A stretch of DNA of 64,000 bases from Bryum argenteum (taxonomy: Eukaryota; Streptophyta; Bryopsida; Bryales; Bryaceae): the NCBI GenBank assembly GCA_037043015.1, contig CM073325.1:14363001-14427000 (forward strand), in the 5' to 3' direction. The notes under the pieces were generated by a model. It was not told the origin of the DNA. It did not search any database and saw only the letters and a program-made list of their open reading frames with translations. Below, one piece after another: positions 25,139 to 37,055 of this stretch (the stretch's first letter is position 1; each line of letters begins with the position of its first letter). The position numbers and the translations under genes were made by a program.

Positions 25139-26732
25139 TGTTTGTATAGGTAGGTCATTTCCTTGATATGAATTGGATTGTAACCAACACTTTGGCAAAA
25201 TTGAATTTTGAAATAAAGGCGAGTTACAAAACTCATACACTAAGTTCAATGTCTCAGATTGGTATCGCACAAATATACATCCACGTTTTGAATTCATATA
25301 GAGAGACATATGTAAGTGTATCTTGGATTTGAAGTATGTTACATATGAGATTTATATAATAAAGAGTACATTTGTTGACGGATAATGTTTAGAATAAAAT
25401 TGGTTTGTACCACAAAGGTCTAGTTTAATGAATTATGGCAACTCTAAGGTCATTCTTTATTCCACTACATACTACAGATTAATATCATAAGATATCAAGA
25501 CGAGAGTGCTTGAGAAGAATAATTTGAATAGAATAAACAATTGTACTTTGATGTAATTTCCAATGACGGCAAAAAAAAAATTAAATTCCATGTTGGAATG
25601 TGTCTTTGCATATTGTTTACACCAATCTATGATGATTCTAATGCAAAATTTTGGGAATCAATAAGTCTCCTTCACAAAGAGCAATGTGATTCAAAACAGT
25701 TGAACAAATTCTTTACAAAGTACATAACCCTTCACAAATTTTTATTCAAAAATTCAACCAACTATTTCAGAAATCGATTGATTCTTCCAAAGTGATTCGC
25801 ATCGTCACAAACGAAGGATAACCACTAAAATTTGAAGAGTATATTAATCAACAATATTCGCGTCAAGGAGTTGAAGTATAACGAACCATTCCGGCCCAAG
25901 CGAATCCCATCTTACACGTATGACGATGAGGCTTTGAGAAAACCCAATAGAGTATCCGGGAAGACAGTAGCCTCTTAGATAGATAGATAGAAACTCTGGT
26001 CCTTTTAAGGGGCCGGCGTGAATCAATGAAGTGTCCGTTCGTAATGCTAATATCCCGATGGCCACCGGACAAGGGGAAATTAGAACAATACTACTTCCCC
26101 CTCTCGAGGGTGGACACTATAACTACGCTAGTTTCTAGCCTAGTTACTAGTGCCTTGAAGATACTTGACACAATATCCCCCCAAAGGGCTTTGAGGTACC
26201 CATACAACAAGGTCCAGTAGCCTCTTACAAATATCGATTAAGATACACCCATTGAAAAGAATTCCGTGCCTTGAAGTCACTCAAAACAGGACGTGGTCAT
26301 GTTTTTCATAGTTTGTGTCTTGAAATCACTCAAAACACAACATTGGTCACATTGCATACTTCATACATTTTCAAATAATTATTAAACATTAAAATCATAT
26401 TTTGGTGTTGAATAGTCCTACAAACAGGCATACTCACCTCTTGTTGGGTCCTCTCAACTTTAAGCTCCCATTTCTCAGTACTCCTATGTCAGGTCATCAA
26501 AATTCTAAAAAACTGTACGCCCTAACTAGAGTCAGTCGAAGAGTAGACTAACCGACTGACTGATCCAAATCCGGCTGTTCTGCATACGAATATCATGTCT
26601 GCTAGAAAATCCAGGCTACACAAAATACTCTATGCCTGCAGAAACTGAAACTTTTGAATAAAAAAATGACATCTTTTACTAGTTTGTCTTAAATCTATGA
26701 AAATTGCTCACTCTGTAAAAGGTGGAGGGCTC
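25139..26732. other. Spacer downstream of the channel gene
   Basis: No gene recognised. It includes the channel gene's 3' end. The stretch 25860-26240 is less A+T-rich than its surroundings and reads unlike the neighbouring DNA, with short frames on both strands that match nothing I know. It could be an insertion of organelle or other foreign DNA. Confidence 0.4.
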
Positions 26733-26750
26733 CAAAATGGAGCAGTACCA

Positions 26751-26973
26751 GTCCTCGGTTCCGGGTATCTCAGCTATAGCTTCTTACTTGACCTCCCCTC
26801 CTTTCTAGATAGAGTCTGGACGAATTTGGAAGCAGTCTCAATCTTGTCTAGTTGTTGTGTGGTCTGCCCTGGCCGATGCCGGCTGGGGGTCACCGTTATG
26901 TAACTTTTTTTCATGCTATTGATTCTCGTCAATATGTTCCAAAAAAAGAAAAAAAGAAAAAAAGAAAAGAAAA
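26751..26973 (+). mobile_element. Retroposon fragment (LINE 3' end or SINE) with 18-bp target duplication
   Basis: The 223-bp insert ends in an A-rich tail (AAAAAAAGAAAAAAAG type) and is flanked by identical 18-bp direct repeats CAAAATGGAGCAGTACCA at 26733-26750 and 26974-26991. An A-rich tail plus long target duplications is the signature of target-primed retroposition. The interior has no recognisable domain, so it is either a 5'-truncated LINE or a SINE. Confidence 0.85.
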
Positions 26974-26991
26974 CAAAATGGAGCAGTACCA

Positions 26992-28127
26992 ATATGGTAA
27001 GGTGTCCTATAATGGCGCAATTTTCAGCACAGAAAAATCTACAGGAATGTTGCCAGTGCAAGCAATTTTTGTGCATGGGGAAAATTTGTAGAAAACTAGA
27101 GCAAGTGGAATCATCATTTTTCGACTCTTTTACAGTAAGTAATGAATTTTTAAAGATGGAGATATAGGTGTTCTAAAGTGACGCCCTATAATCTTTGCAG
27201 TGTGTACATGGTACTGTTGTATGGAGAAGCTGTTATGTACGTGACAGTGAAGATTACTTGGGCTCCATTTTCGGCACTGCGCCATTTTTGGCTGCTCTAC
27301 CATAATGGAGTTCTAGGTTTCTTCACTAAAAGATTTACAATCCAGCAATGTCGTTTTGAGCATTGTATGGTGCCATTTTAGGAAGAGACACCTACAAGTC
27401 GAGTTTCAAAATTGTATAGCAAATTGTAAAAGAGTCCCAAAATGATATTTCCACTTGGTCTACCCTTCACTTACTTCTCCATACAGTAAAATTTACTTGC
27501 CTTGTTACTTCACTACAAATTTCCTATACTCAAAATTGAGTTATTGTTGAGCAACCTTACCTTGTTGAGAACCCCTTTAACACTTAAAGGTCCTTGGGGG
27601 TCTGAAACATGCAGCCCAAAATTGAATAACAACATCTTTTGGACTTGGGCATCATAAATAGTGCACTTTTAAAACTTGGGCATCATGAATGGACCAATCA
27701 ATGATAAGCTTGCAAGTTTATGTATTTCCCAACCTACCTACCACAATCCTTTCAAAGTACAAAATCACTCATACAAATTGTGATTTGAATTGTAAAATTT
27801 CACTTCTTGAATGAATCAGATGAAGGTGACCAATTTGACATCAAAATATAAGTGAAAGTTGAGTACAATGAGAGCTCCAAGGCATACTCTGTTGGAAAAG
27901 AGTCCCTCAGGCCCACAAGGACCTTTAAGGGTTAAGCTAGTTTGGGTTGGGGATTGAATGCCCCAACTTCAGAGGGCCCTGATTTCTCTGAATCCTCAAA
28001 ACCGGAGGTTTTTGTAGTTTTTGCTCATTGATACTCAAAACCTACAATAATTCAATTACATTCTAGTAACTTCAAAACTTCTTAAATGGTCGGTTTTAGT
28101 TTTAGGTGCCTCGACCTTAATGCCGCT
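26992..28127. other. Non-coding spacer
   Basis: No convincing gene on either strand. The sequence is A+T-rich and resembles the introns to the left. Confidence 0.4.
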
Positions 28128-28374
28128 CACTAAATCCAATCCATGTTCCCCACTTGGGGGGCGCCCCAGTTTTTTTATTTTCCATTTTTGACCTCCTTAA
28201 GGTCATTTTTTTGAATTTTTTTTTTTGAAATTTGGGGTCTGCACCACCATTTTACCCTAGGGGGCCTCTTCTTGGAATTTTAAGGCCTTAAACACAAAAA
28301 AATACCGGGCAACCTTTTATTAGCCTCCCTCCATATTTGGAAATTCCAAGGGGGAACATGGATTGGATTTAGTG
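28128..28374. mobile_element. Short element with perfect 24-bp terminal inverted repeats beginning CACTA
   Basis: Both ends carry the same 24-bp sequence in inverted orientation, starting CACTAAATCCAATCCATG and ending in four C. CACTA termini suggest a non-autonomous CACTA (CMC) element. The 3-bp flanks (GCT and TCC) do not match, so a target duplication is not proven, and the true ends may lie slightly outside. Confidence 0.65.
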
Positions 28375-29150
28375 TCCGGCGACCTTAACCCCTAAATGGT
28401 TTGACTCATTTGTAGTAAAATGAACACATCCTCAAAAGCATTGTCATAGGTGGAGGTAAAAGTGTGTTATCCAAATCTCAACCGTACAATCTTGTCGTAG
28501 ACATATTGAACATCACGTGGGTCAAATTTTGAGTCATGAGGCTTCATAGATTGCGAGATCATAATGTATTAATACTCAAAAATGATCACAGAATTTCATC
28601 ATTTTCACTTTAAAGTGAAAATGCTACCATTAGACTTATTGCAATGAAAAAGTCACCAATTAGAATGTTGTTCACCTTCATCTCGGTAGCATCCTTGAAC
28701 AAAAAAAAACCATGAGAAAAATTTCTTTGTGCAAATTATGGCCCTGCAATGGTGAAAACTGCCCTAAATTTTACAAAGGAAAAAATGTCTAAAACTAGGC
28801 TGCTGTCACTGAAATGCATGCCATTAATTCATACTTCATTTTATGGGTCTGAGATTTTTATGACATGAACTAGACTTGATTTGGGACCCAACCCAAGTGA
28901 TTTCGTCCAAAACGGAGTCCGGATGAAGAAGGTATGGCTCTCCAAAGTTTCTGTCATCCAAAATGTCGATTTTCGACATTCGGCCCGCTTAAGGGTTAAT
29001 TCACAGACCAGGCAAGTTAGAGCATAATCCATGCTAGCGTAGCCCCAGAGGCAATGGAGGCCCATGATTCTGTCAGGAACAGGAAGAGGCTGGTCACCGG
29101 AAGAATCCGAATTCCCCAATGGACTCCTTGGTCGACGGAGCAACTGGCAC
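28375..29150. other. Spacer upstream of the MYB-CC promoter
   Basis: No gene recognised. Composition changes near 29,000, from the A+T-rich DNA of the channel region to the more G+C-rich DNA of the MYB-CC gene. Confidence 0.4.
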
Positions 29151-29153
29151 ATT

Positions 29154-29182
29154 TTTATATAAAAACGCCTCCCCACCACGTG
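29154..29182 (+). promoter_or_regulatory. TATA box and adjacent G-box of the MYB-CC gene
   Basis: TTTATATAAAAA (29154-29165) is a strong TATA element. CACGTG follows at 29177-29182, close to the expected transcription start. Downstream lies a C/T-rich leader with a CTG-repeat tract ending at a GTAAGT near 29414, which suggests a spliced 5' UTR before the ATG at 30299. Confidence 0.6.
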
Positions 29183-30298
29183 CCGCCATCTGCACATCTG
29201 TTTTGTATATTATAAATTTCCACGGCTGGCATATTCCGGCACCGGAATCCGCTCGTCTCACCAGATCTTGCCTAACTTATGCTCACCTCCATCCATCCAC
29301 CCAGCCACGCTCTACCGCCCTCCCTCCGTCGCTTCGTCCTGCTCTCGATCGATCAGAATCCGTGTCTGTTTCTCTGTCTGTGCTGTTGCTGCTGCTGCTG
29401 CATCGTCATCACTAGTAAGTTAAACCTCGCTTGCGAATGTGAACCAGACGATATCACTCGATCGATCGTATCAGTCTACTGTTTATCCGTGAGGGTTGTA
29501 TTTTAAGCAAAAGCGGATTCTCTGGCTTTCGTCACCGACTCGGAGCGCTCTGATTGAAAATTTCAACCCAAGGGTTAGTCTGCTTTAGGGTGTTGCTAGC
29601 TGCTTGGTCCCCACAGTCTTGGAATTCCTCTCCGGGTGGGTTCTTACCGACTTTTCGAGGTAAGAAAACTTTAGCTCGCTTAGTGGTGTTATCATTTGAA
29701 ATTTGTGAGTGATAGGGGTTGTGATTGTGCAAATTTAGTTAAGGTTTTGAAGGCGACCTACAGGCGTTCGTTCTAGTGTTAACGAAATCTACTCTTTGAA
29801 TCCTGCAAGTAACTGTCAGGCATTTGAGTGGATTGATCAGTTGATTATGTGGAACCAGTCTGACATGGCTTGCTCATTAGTTATTCTGTATTGAATTTGT
29901 GGATGCAGAATAAGTGATATGTGATCGTACATGGGGGGTTAATTGATATCTTTTTGCCTGAAGATCGTATTCAGGGTGCACCTGTGACGAGAGCCATAAC
30001 CGAGGTTAGGTTTCGTGGTGGCATATGATACATTACAGAGGCTGTAATGGTTTTGATCAGCATGTAATGGTCGTTATATCGGTCGAGGCATCTCCTTCGT
30101 TGAGCTCCCCGAAGGTCCAAATCACCATAGCTCGATATCGACATCATCCTTACATGTTCGAATTCGGAAAACACTCTATGACATTCATGCATTTCGGGGA
30201 GGTGATCTCTTAAACTCCGGGATTGACCGAACGTCGAGCAACCAGTTGAATCGATCAACCAAATTTCGATCAACGTTGAAAGGCAGTGTTTGGGAGCC

Positions 30299-32410
30299 AT
30301 GTACCAAATGGTTCCGCAGAGGCAGATGAATGGGTCTCCTCTTCATCATCAGCAGGGGTTGCATTCTTCGCCGCCGTATGGCTCCTCGGCGGACTCTGGA
30401 GGCAGCAGCCCGATGGACCCGAAGCCGCGCCTGCGATGGACTCCGGAGCTTCACGACCGCTTCGTCGACGCTGTTACACAGCTCGGTGGTGCCGACAGTA
30501 AGTTCCTTAATCTTTCTTGTATCGTCAATGGCGCTCTGACAACCCCATGTGGTAGTGAACCTCTTTTGCCGCATTGTCCGTACACGTGTGATAGATCGAC
30601 CTAGATAAACGAATTGAAAGCCAATCCTGCAGCCCACTAATTTGCGTGATGAATCAATTAGCCTCAATTGGAATGAGCAGAGGCGGATGGGTTCTAATGA
30701 CTGATCACTGGGTTGCTGTCAGTCAGTCCGTCTTGCAGTGAAATTCCTTGCTGTTTATGTGGTTTAAAAAGCCGGGCAATGATGAACGAAATCATCATGG
30801 TTTTTAACGCACGCTCCAGCTCGGAGTACTGTCAGTGAGATTGAGGAAGCAGCCATGCACGGCATCATATCCACATTTGTGTAACGGACGTATTCATAAC
30901 CGTGGTGTCAATGATGTGATGGAGAGTACACAAAATCCAGGGCAGAGATCATTGATATGATGACCACATCATTTATCGATCAGTCTTACAACGGCAAATC
31001 AGCTCTTGAATCTCTCGTTTAGGGTTCTGTGATGGAGAGTCTGACTGTGGGGTGGTTTTAGAACGTTCTAACCTTTACCTTGGGCTGGCAGAAGCTACAC
31101 CGAAGTCGGTGATGCGGGTTATGGGAGTGAGAGGTTTGACGCTTTACCATTTAAAGAGCCATCTGCAGGTGAGCTTCAATTTTCAGGCTCGATTTACTAA
31201 CCCTTAGACTGCTGGAGAAGTACCTACTAGGCGACATGCTAAGATGAGTTCCCCGGACTTGTGCGTGCAGAAATACAGACTGGGGAAACAGCTTCACAGA
31301 TCGGACTCCGGAGGAGTGCATGAAGCCATCACCAAGGACGCTAATCATGGTAATACAGACACTCGTACGTGCTCTTTGCTCAATTTCGATTATTCTCTTC
31401 TCCGGCCACCATTCATATCACACAAGCTCCAAGAACCAGAATTATATCTAGATCCGAGCTTCGATCTCTTTCAATCGTGACACTTTATCTGTATGCAATT
31501 CTCCGATTCTTGAGACCTCACTCAGGGTACAGTAGTGTAAAAGGCTACGTTGATTCGTGAGAGGTTAAGGCTGAATGAACGATGTTGTTGTGGTTGTAGA
31601 TTGATCTGGCTGCATACCCATCTCGAATCTTTTGATTAATTGTGACTGTGAGTGCAGCAGCCGGATCCTCAAACATACAAGGGACAAGCAATGGCGCGTC
31701 TGAAGGTCCTAACACTCCAACATCACAGAACCCTCAAGAGTGAGTTCATCGCCTTCAATTCCACGCAAATGCTTGCTTATTGCTAGTGCCGACATTCATA
31801 ACAAGCCGGAGGGCTGATTGGTAATGCATAATTTATTGATGTTTGCAACAGTGGTCAGATCACGGAGGCTCTCCACTCGCAAATGGACGTGCAACGTCGA
31901 CTGCAGGAACAACTGGAGGTAAGCAAGCATGGCCACATGTAGATCTCCACGATTATCCGTTCCTTGCAATTCCATTGTCTGTCACTGATCACATTTGTGG
32001 GACTGTCCATGCAGGATCAACGGCAGCTCCAACTTCGAATAGAGGCGCACGGGAAGTACTTGCAGACCATACTGGAGAGGGCTCGAGAAACATTAGCAGA
32101 GCACACCATGGCGTCCCCGGACTTGAAAGCTGCTCACGAGGAGCTGACGGAGTTGGCGTCGAAGGTGATGAGTGATCCAACCGCGGCCTACGCCACTCCA
32201 CCACCTCCGCCGCGGATACTAGTGCAAAAACACCAACAGTACAACATCCCCACTGCTGCCATTGCTCCTGATCTGTTCCTCAAACCAGCTGCAGCTTCTG
32301 ATCCGATGATGCAAGGTGGTGGTGGAGGATCACCAAGCACACCGCGCTCCAACAATACCAACACCACTACCATGTCTGCGGGTTGCCCGTCCCCGAAAGG
32401 AGCTCCGTGA
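30299..32410 (+). CDS. MYB-CC (GARP, PHR/PHL-like) transcription factor
   Basis: This is a nuclear DNA-binding protein of the plant MYB-CC family, whose best-known members (PHR1 and PHL proteins) bind GNATATNC-type sites and control phosphate-starvation genes. Exons: 30299-30497, 31092-31168, 31271-31349, 31658-31739, 31852-31918, 32015-32410. All are phase-consistent with GT-AG sites and give 299 residues. Residues about 41-100 form the GARP/MYB-like domain (PRLRWTPELHDRFVDAV, ATPKSVMRVMGVRGLTLYHL, KSHLQKYRLGK). Residues about 128-175 form the coiled-coil MYB-CC/LHEQLE-type domain (ITEALHSQMDVQRRLQEQLE). The rest is Ser/Pro/Gly-rich. The first ATG at 30299 is preferred; an alternative is Met4. 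The domain order matches the family; which member it corresponds to cannot be settled here. Confidence 0.95.
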
Positions 32411-33560
32411 ATGGTAGGAGGATTAGGATTTGCATGAAGGCGATGAGTTTTGGCCAGTTCCATCTCAGTCTGTTTGCAAAAATATCACATAAATAGTGTT
32501 CTAGGGTCTCATCGATAAGAAATTCTTTACAGGATTTCTGTTTGTCATTTTGTTGCAGTCTGATAGAAAAGGTTAGATTATGTTGGCGCTTTTTGTTGTA
32601 CAATTTTGTTGGTAAAATTGTCATGGAAAACAATGTTAACTTGATATAATAAATTGGTTTTCATTTCGTTGGCAGAAGTAGTTGTTTTTATTTTATTTTT
32701 ATTTTTTAAAATTTATTTATTTGGGTAGAGAAATTGCCTATCAAAGAATACAACTACATTGATGAATATGAATACTATACCTGCTTGTTTGGTTGTGTAG
32801 GAACTATATTGTTCTTGAGATGCTAAACTATTATAGTAATTCTAATTACAGAAAATTTGGTTTTTGTATATTAGAAAATTGGGATCTAGGTGAAAGAAGG
32901 TTTACTAAAATCCAAAATGCAAAATTTTGATTAGTTATTCAGCAATGTAGTTCAGAATAGGCGGTGCACATAGTGTTTGACACCTTTTGAAACATTTGAA
33001 ACATTCTACAATTTGAATGTATCTCAAAATATTCATCACTAACAAAATACTCTTCATTACAACTTGTCCTTAATGACTTGTATAATCAACATCTTTATAA
33101 CTATCAGAGTCATTACGGACAAGTTGTAACTAATAGTTTTTTTTACTAGGTTGAGTCATTACGGACAAGTTGTAACTAATAGTTTTTTTTACTAGGGTTA
33201 AAATCGTTCGTATAATGCTAATGTCATGCTTAAACTATTTATAGTAGAATTACTATAAGTAAATTAGTCTCAAGTAGAGATTGCTTAGCACTCGATAGGA
33301 TCAATTTTGATTGGTGAGGGTTTTCTAATGTCAATATTTGGATCTACTTTTTTCTCTTTACAATGTAAACTTTGTGAGTATAAATTCTTTCACTTGTAAT
33401 CACACTGTTACCAGTGAGTACCAAGAGTTTTTGTAAATATTAGACTTTAACATTATAAGCTTCAATCCCCTTCTTGAAACGTTTTGACTTTGTATGTACA
33501 AAATCAACATAGATGTTTGTTGAAGCAACTATAGTTAATAATAGTTTAACTCCTAAACTA
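32411..33560. other. 3' flank of the MYB-CC gene and spacer
   Basis: No gene recognised. It contains a 46-bp direct repeat (two units at about 33107-33196, each containing TTACGGACAAGTTGTAACTA). An inverted, partial copy of the same motif lies at about 33058-33080, so the stretch can fold into a hairpin. Confidence 0.5.
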
Positions 33561-34330
33561 CCAAGGCCTCCGATTAGGAGATTTGCGATTTCGAGCAGCC
33601 TAAGTTAAGATGTTAAAAGTAATATTTTTGCCTAAGATTTTTACTGGATGTTCCCTATACTACAAGGTGTATGTGGGAAAATTTGCAAAGTCCAACTCCA
33701 ACTATGGAGTTCTTAAACGCAAATTTTAGTTTTCAGCCTTGGGGCGGGCAGAAAATAACTTTTTATTTTTACCTTTTTTTTAAATTTTTTTTTTTGAGAT
33801 CTTTTCTTGATTGATTTTGTACTTAGGTTTCCAAGTGACCCAAGTTGAAACTTTTACCAATCCTACAAGGGCACCCTTCAAAAATTACAAGAGCTAGATT
33901 CAAAGTTTTTTTTGATATTTCAATTTTTTCTTTCAAAATTTGCCAAAATTTGAGATTTTGGAATTTTTTGAATTTCTTTTTTCTTGAAATTCACAAACTC
34001 AAGAAGGTATATACTCACCGTTCATTTTTCCCCTAAACCATATACAATAATCGTGGTGCATGTTTTACCAAATCCTTGATTTCTACCTTCTTCTTGTAGA
34101 TAAATTGCATGAAGGTTCAAAAAGCAAAATGAGTGTCTAATATTTTGCGTGGGCATACCCAACTTAGTTATATACATGGAAAAAAATATGAGCTAGATGT
34201 TTAAGGTAATAAGCATCACATTTTCCTTTGCACAAAGTCGACTATGTTTGCTGAAAAAAAAATTGCATCAACTTTGAATGTTATAATCTTACAAATGGCT
34301 ACGATCCAACGGTTGAAATTTCAGCAACTA
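33560..34330 (-). repeat. 0.8-kb dispersed repeat, copy in minus orientation
   Basis: This stretch is similar over most of its length to 57590-58330 in the opposite orientation. Shared blocks include the 'CTACAAGGGCACCC' region, the 'CAAAATTTGAGATTTTGG' region, the 'CGTGGTGC' block, and the block with 'CTTACAAATGGCTACGATCC' near 34290. No transposase or terminal repeat was found. Partial relatives occur near 5750, 14080 and 24160. Confidence 0.6.
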
Positions 34331-34759
34331 CCTCTAATAATAGTTCTCTCCAAGATCATACGGTTGAAAGTTTCAAAAGGTGTAAAAATATTCTCACACT
34401 CCAAAGTTTACAAGGTGGTATGGAATTGCAATTTTGGAGTTTGGAGCTCACAAAACACCATGGTAGTTTAGGGGTTAAAGGCTTTTGTGATCCTTAGAAT
34501 ATAGCTATCACTTCCACATTCAAGAGAATCACATTATGTAAAGTGGGGTACAATTTGCTAACTTTGCTTACAAATTTTGACCGCAATGCAGTGAAAAAAC
34601 TAGGAAACTTTGTAATGCAATAAGTTGCTCAAAAATTGACGGATTTTGGAATTTTAAATTGCATTGGATTGGTAGTGGAGTCTTCTATAATATTCCATGA
34701 AGTATATACATAAAAATTGGAAAATGAATAAACATTTGCATTATCCTTATACACTGTCT

Positions 34760-35075
34760 AGTGTCTACCACCTAGTGCTTCCACCTCTAGCTGAAATCAC
34801 TGCTTTAATATGATCGGGCATAGTTAAAATGAGGCATTTCAAGTGCTATACGGGAACCTCATCCCATACTTCTGAATGCATTCTATTTATTCTTGCTTAT
34901 TTTGTAGCACTCTTATAACAAAGCCGATCTTTGAGTATCTTCCAAATGTTCTCAATTTGATTTAGATCAGGTGAGTTTGAAGCCACTCCAACTTCTTCAT
35001 GCCATAAGCTAGTCTCTAATTCTCTGCCAACTTACTTCAATGAACAAGTTAGACCTCCATCTTCCGTGAGAGTGA
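34760..35075 (-). pseudogene. Tc1/mariner-type transposase remnant (C-terminal part)
   Basis: Minus-strand translation gives the last part of a DDE transposase. There is an 'EDGG' motif where Tc1 proteins have QDGAP, then SPDLNQIENIWKILKDR (the conserved SPDLNPIE-W block), a 'MP-HIKAVISARGGST' helix, and the end of the protein. Several in-frame stops interrupt it and no N-terminal half is visible. It is a dead fragment of a cut-and-paste transposon of the IS630/Tc1/mariner superfamily. Confidence 0.75.
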
Positions 35076-35613
35076 GGTCATGCATGATATAAAAGCTGCT
35101 CAAAGTGCTTTCATACACTTTTTTTAGTCACTGTAGAAAGAAAATCGTATGATTGTGAGATCATCCATTCCACTTAGATCATGCATCTAGATGTCATTGA
35201 GGTGTTCAAACGGCAATATCAAGATGATGAACCCATTAATGCGAGGTCTGTTCTCGCAAGAACATCAGCATCCGTTACTGAAGAGCAGATAGAAATGGAC
35301 ATCTAAGCCAACTTTACTCTTACATTGAGTTTTTTTCACAATAACAAACCTAGGACGTAGCAAGATGATCCCATCGAGAATTCGGGAATCAGTACAAAGA
35401 TAGGTCACTCATAGATTAGACGAACATTGTACAACGTAGTTATAAAAAGGTTACAACGACGAAGAATACCAATTATTATGGACTCGAAATACTGCAGAAA
35501 CATCTGCTTGGTATCCAAAAAACACTGATAACGCATCTCCTCCCAGAATAACAGATACGAAACTTTGCAGATACGAAAAACGAACATAGGGGAAGCAACC
35601 GGAAGACGTACCA

Positions 35614-36000
35614 TTACCCAGTAATCAACCCCTTCAACCCCTTCAAGAGTTTGGACCAGAATCCGACCCTGGTATTGTCTCTTCGATGTTGAAGATCAAC
35701 TTCCAAGCGGCCATTTTGACTATCTACAGCGATTAGATCGTAATCAGCACAGTCGTCTGAAGAGATAGTCTTTGTGTTTGGAGATTGAGACTGGTCGGTA
35801 CTTGATTGAGCCTGCGTGGAATCTGGTGCAGGAACGGCCACCATAAAGTACTCCCGGTAAGTGGCTTGTGTGTTGCACTTGATGATAAACTTGTCGCCCT
35901 TCGCAACGATCGCTAAAGGCCTGAACTGCCCTCCACTGCCCTCTTTCAGCACGAGTTAATCGGAAGTGTTGTTTAACAGTGTCGTCTTCATGATGGACAT
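35614..36000 (-). pseudogene. Broken paralogue of the repeated-domain protein at 39473-40420
   Basis: The frame from the conserved ATG at 36000 begins MSIMKTTLLNNTSD, matching MKTTVRNCTDK of the right copy, then hits TAA at 35956-35958 before continuing in frame for 113 codons (LKEGSGG, TYREYF, ISSDDCADYDL) to a stop at 35614. No ATG lies downstream of the nonsense codon near the domain start. The protein would hold one copy of the domain plus the C-terminal tail (VGFWSKLLKGLKG), where the right-hand paralogue has three copies. Either it decayed after duplication or translation uses readthrough or a non-ATG start. I favour a pseudogene. Confidence 0.75.
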
Positions 36001-36154
36001 CTTTACTTCCAAAGTTCTATAACAAATTTTGTGACCTGATGTAACACTTTAAGGTAGAGATAGAAACCACTGGTAATTTATCGATGCACCACTGAGAAAG
36101 GTGGCGACAGGTTTCAAGCTCTTCCAGGCAGACACTTTTGAAGAACTTTTTGTC

Positions 36155-37055
36155 TTATGCTCCAAACTTAGAAAGCTGAATTTCTGAAGGTACTTCAATT
36201 TTCGACTTCCTCAAGCTTCTTTGTGCTTGCTGGGCAGTACAAGTAACTAACCAGCAGGGTATCCGCAAGGGAGCCACTTCTAAACATAGCTTAAAACCAC
36301 ATGATCATGATTTTGTTTGTCAAGATCATCATCATGCTTTTAGTGTAACTCACGCATGGCCACCATCTACGAATAACCTCCGATTCAATTCATTGGCAAT
36401 GCTGATTTGGCCATTTTACAAGGGGTCATGCAAGAGTCAGAGATTAGTTGCGCTCAACTCTACTTAATGTGAGCGGTTCATCTACTCATTGTTGCCATAA
36501 GCTACACGATGAGCTACAAATCTACAGTTGTTTCCCTTTTTCCATCCAAATTCTACTTGGATTCCCCTAACTTTTCTGACCTTTTATTGCACTAATTTCT
36601 GTTGATGAACCAAAAATAAACTTCACAATTCAGTAAAGTGGAGTTCGAATCAAACCCACAACTCTAGATTGTCCGATCAAATTGTTCATTGTCAAAACGA
36701 AGCTACTTCCATGTTTCAAAGAAGGGAGTGAGGACTGTAAGTTACCTTGCGAGATGAGAGATCTCGGATGATGCTGGCAAATCTGTTGAAGGCAACGAAG
36801 AGGATGCCGAAAAAGGTCAGCTCACACGACTCCAATGAACAGACCAGCTGATAGATCTCGTTTGTGGCCTAATTGATGATTGTGCTTCTCCCACTTCTCC
36901 ACCTTGCCCTGCCCTCCAAACAACTTGTGCTGCTTTTCCCACTCCTCCAGTGCCTGTCTGTACAACAGTGTCTCCCGCTCCGTAGCCGGATCGTCGCTAG
37001 GTTGCTTAATATCTACTATATGTTCAAACTCTAAGCGACAAGCCACTATGTCCAT
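36155..37055 (-). pseudogene. Broken paralogue of the coiled-coil membrane protein at 40521-41768
   Basis: Exon 1 runs from the ATG at 37055 to a donor at 36745. It starts MDIVACRLEFEHIVDIKQ and keeps the coiled-coil part (LYRQALEEWEKQHKL), then loses frame after KVEKWEK. Its 310 nt, against 399 in the paralogue, lack most of the second membrane segment. Exon 2 (36229-36155) starts with the shared QAQ-LRK-K sequence but stops after 24 codons, before the third membrane segment. The protein would be truncated and probably non-functional. Confidence 0.8.
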
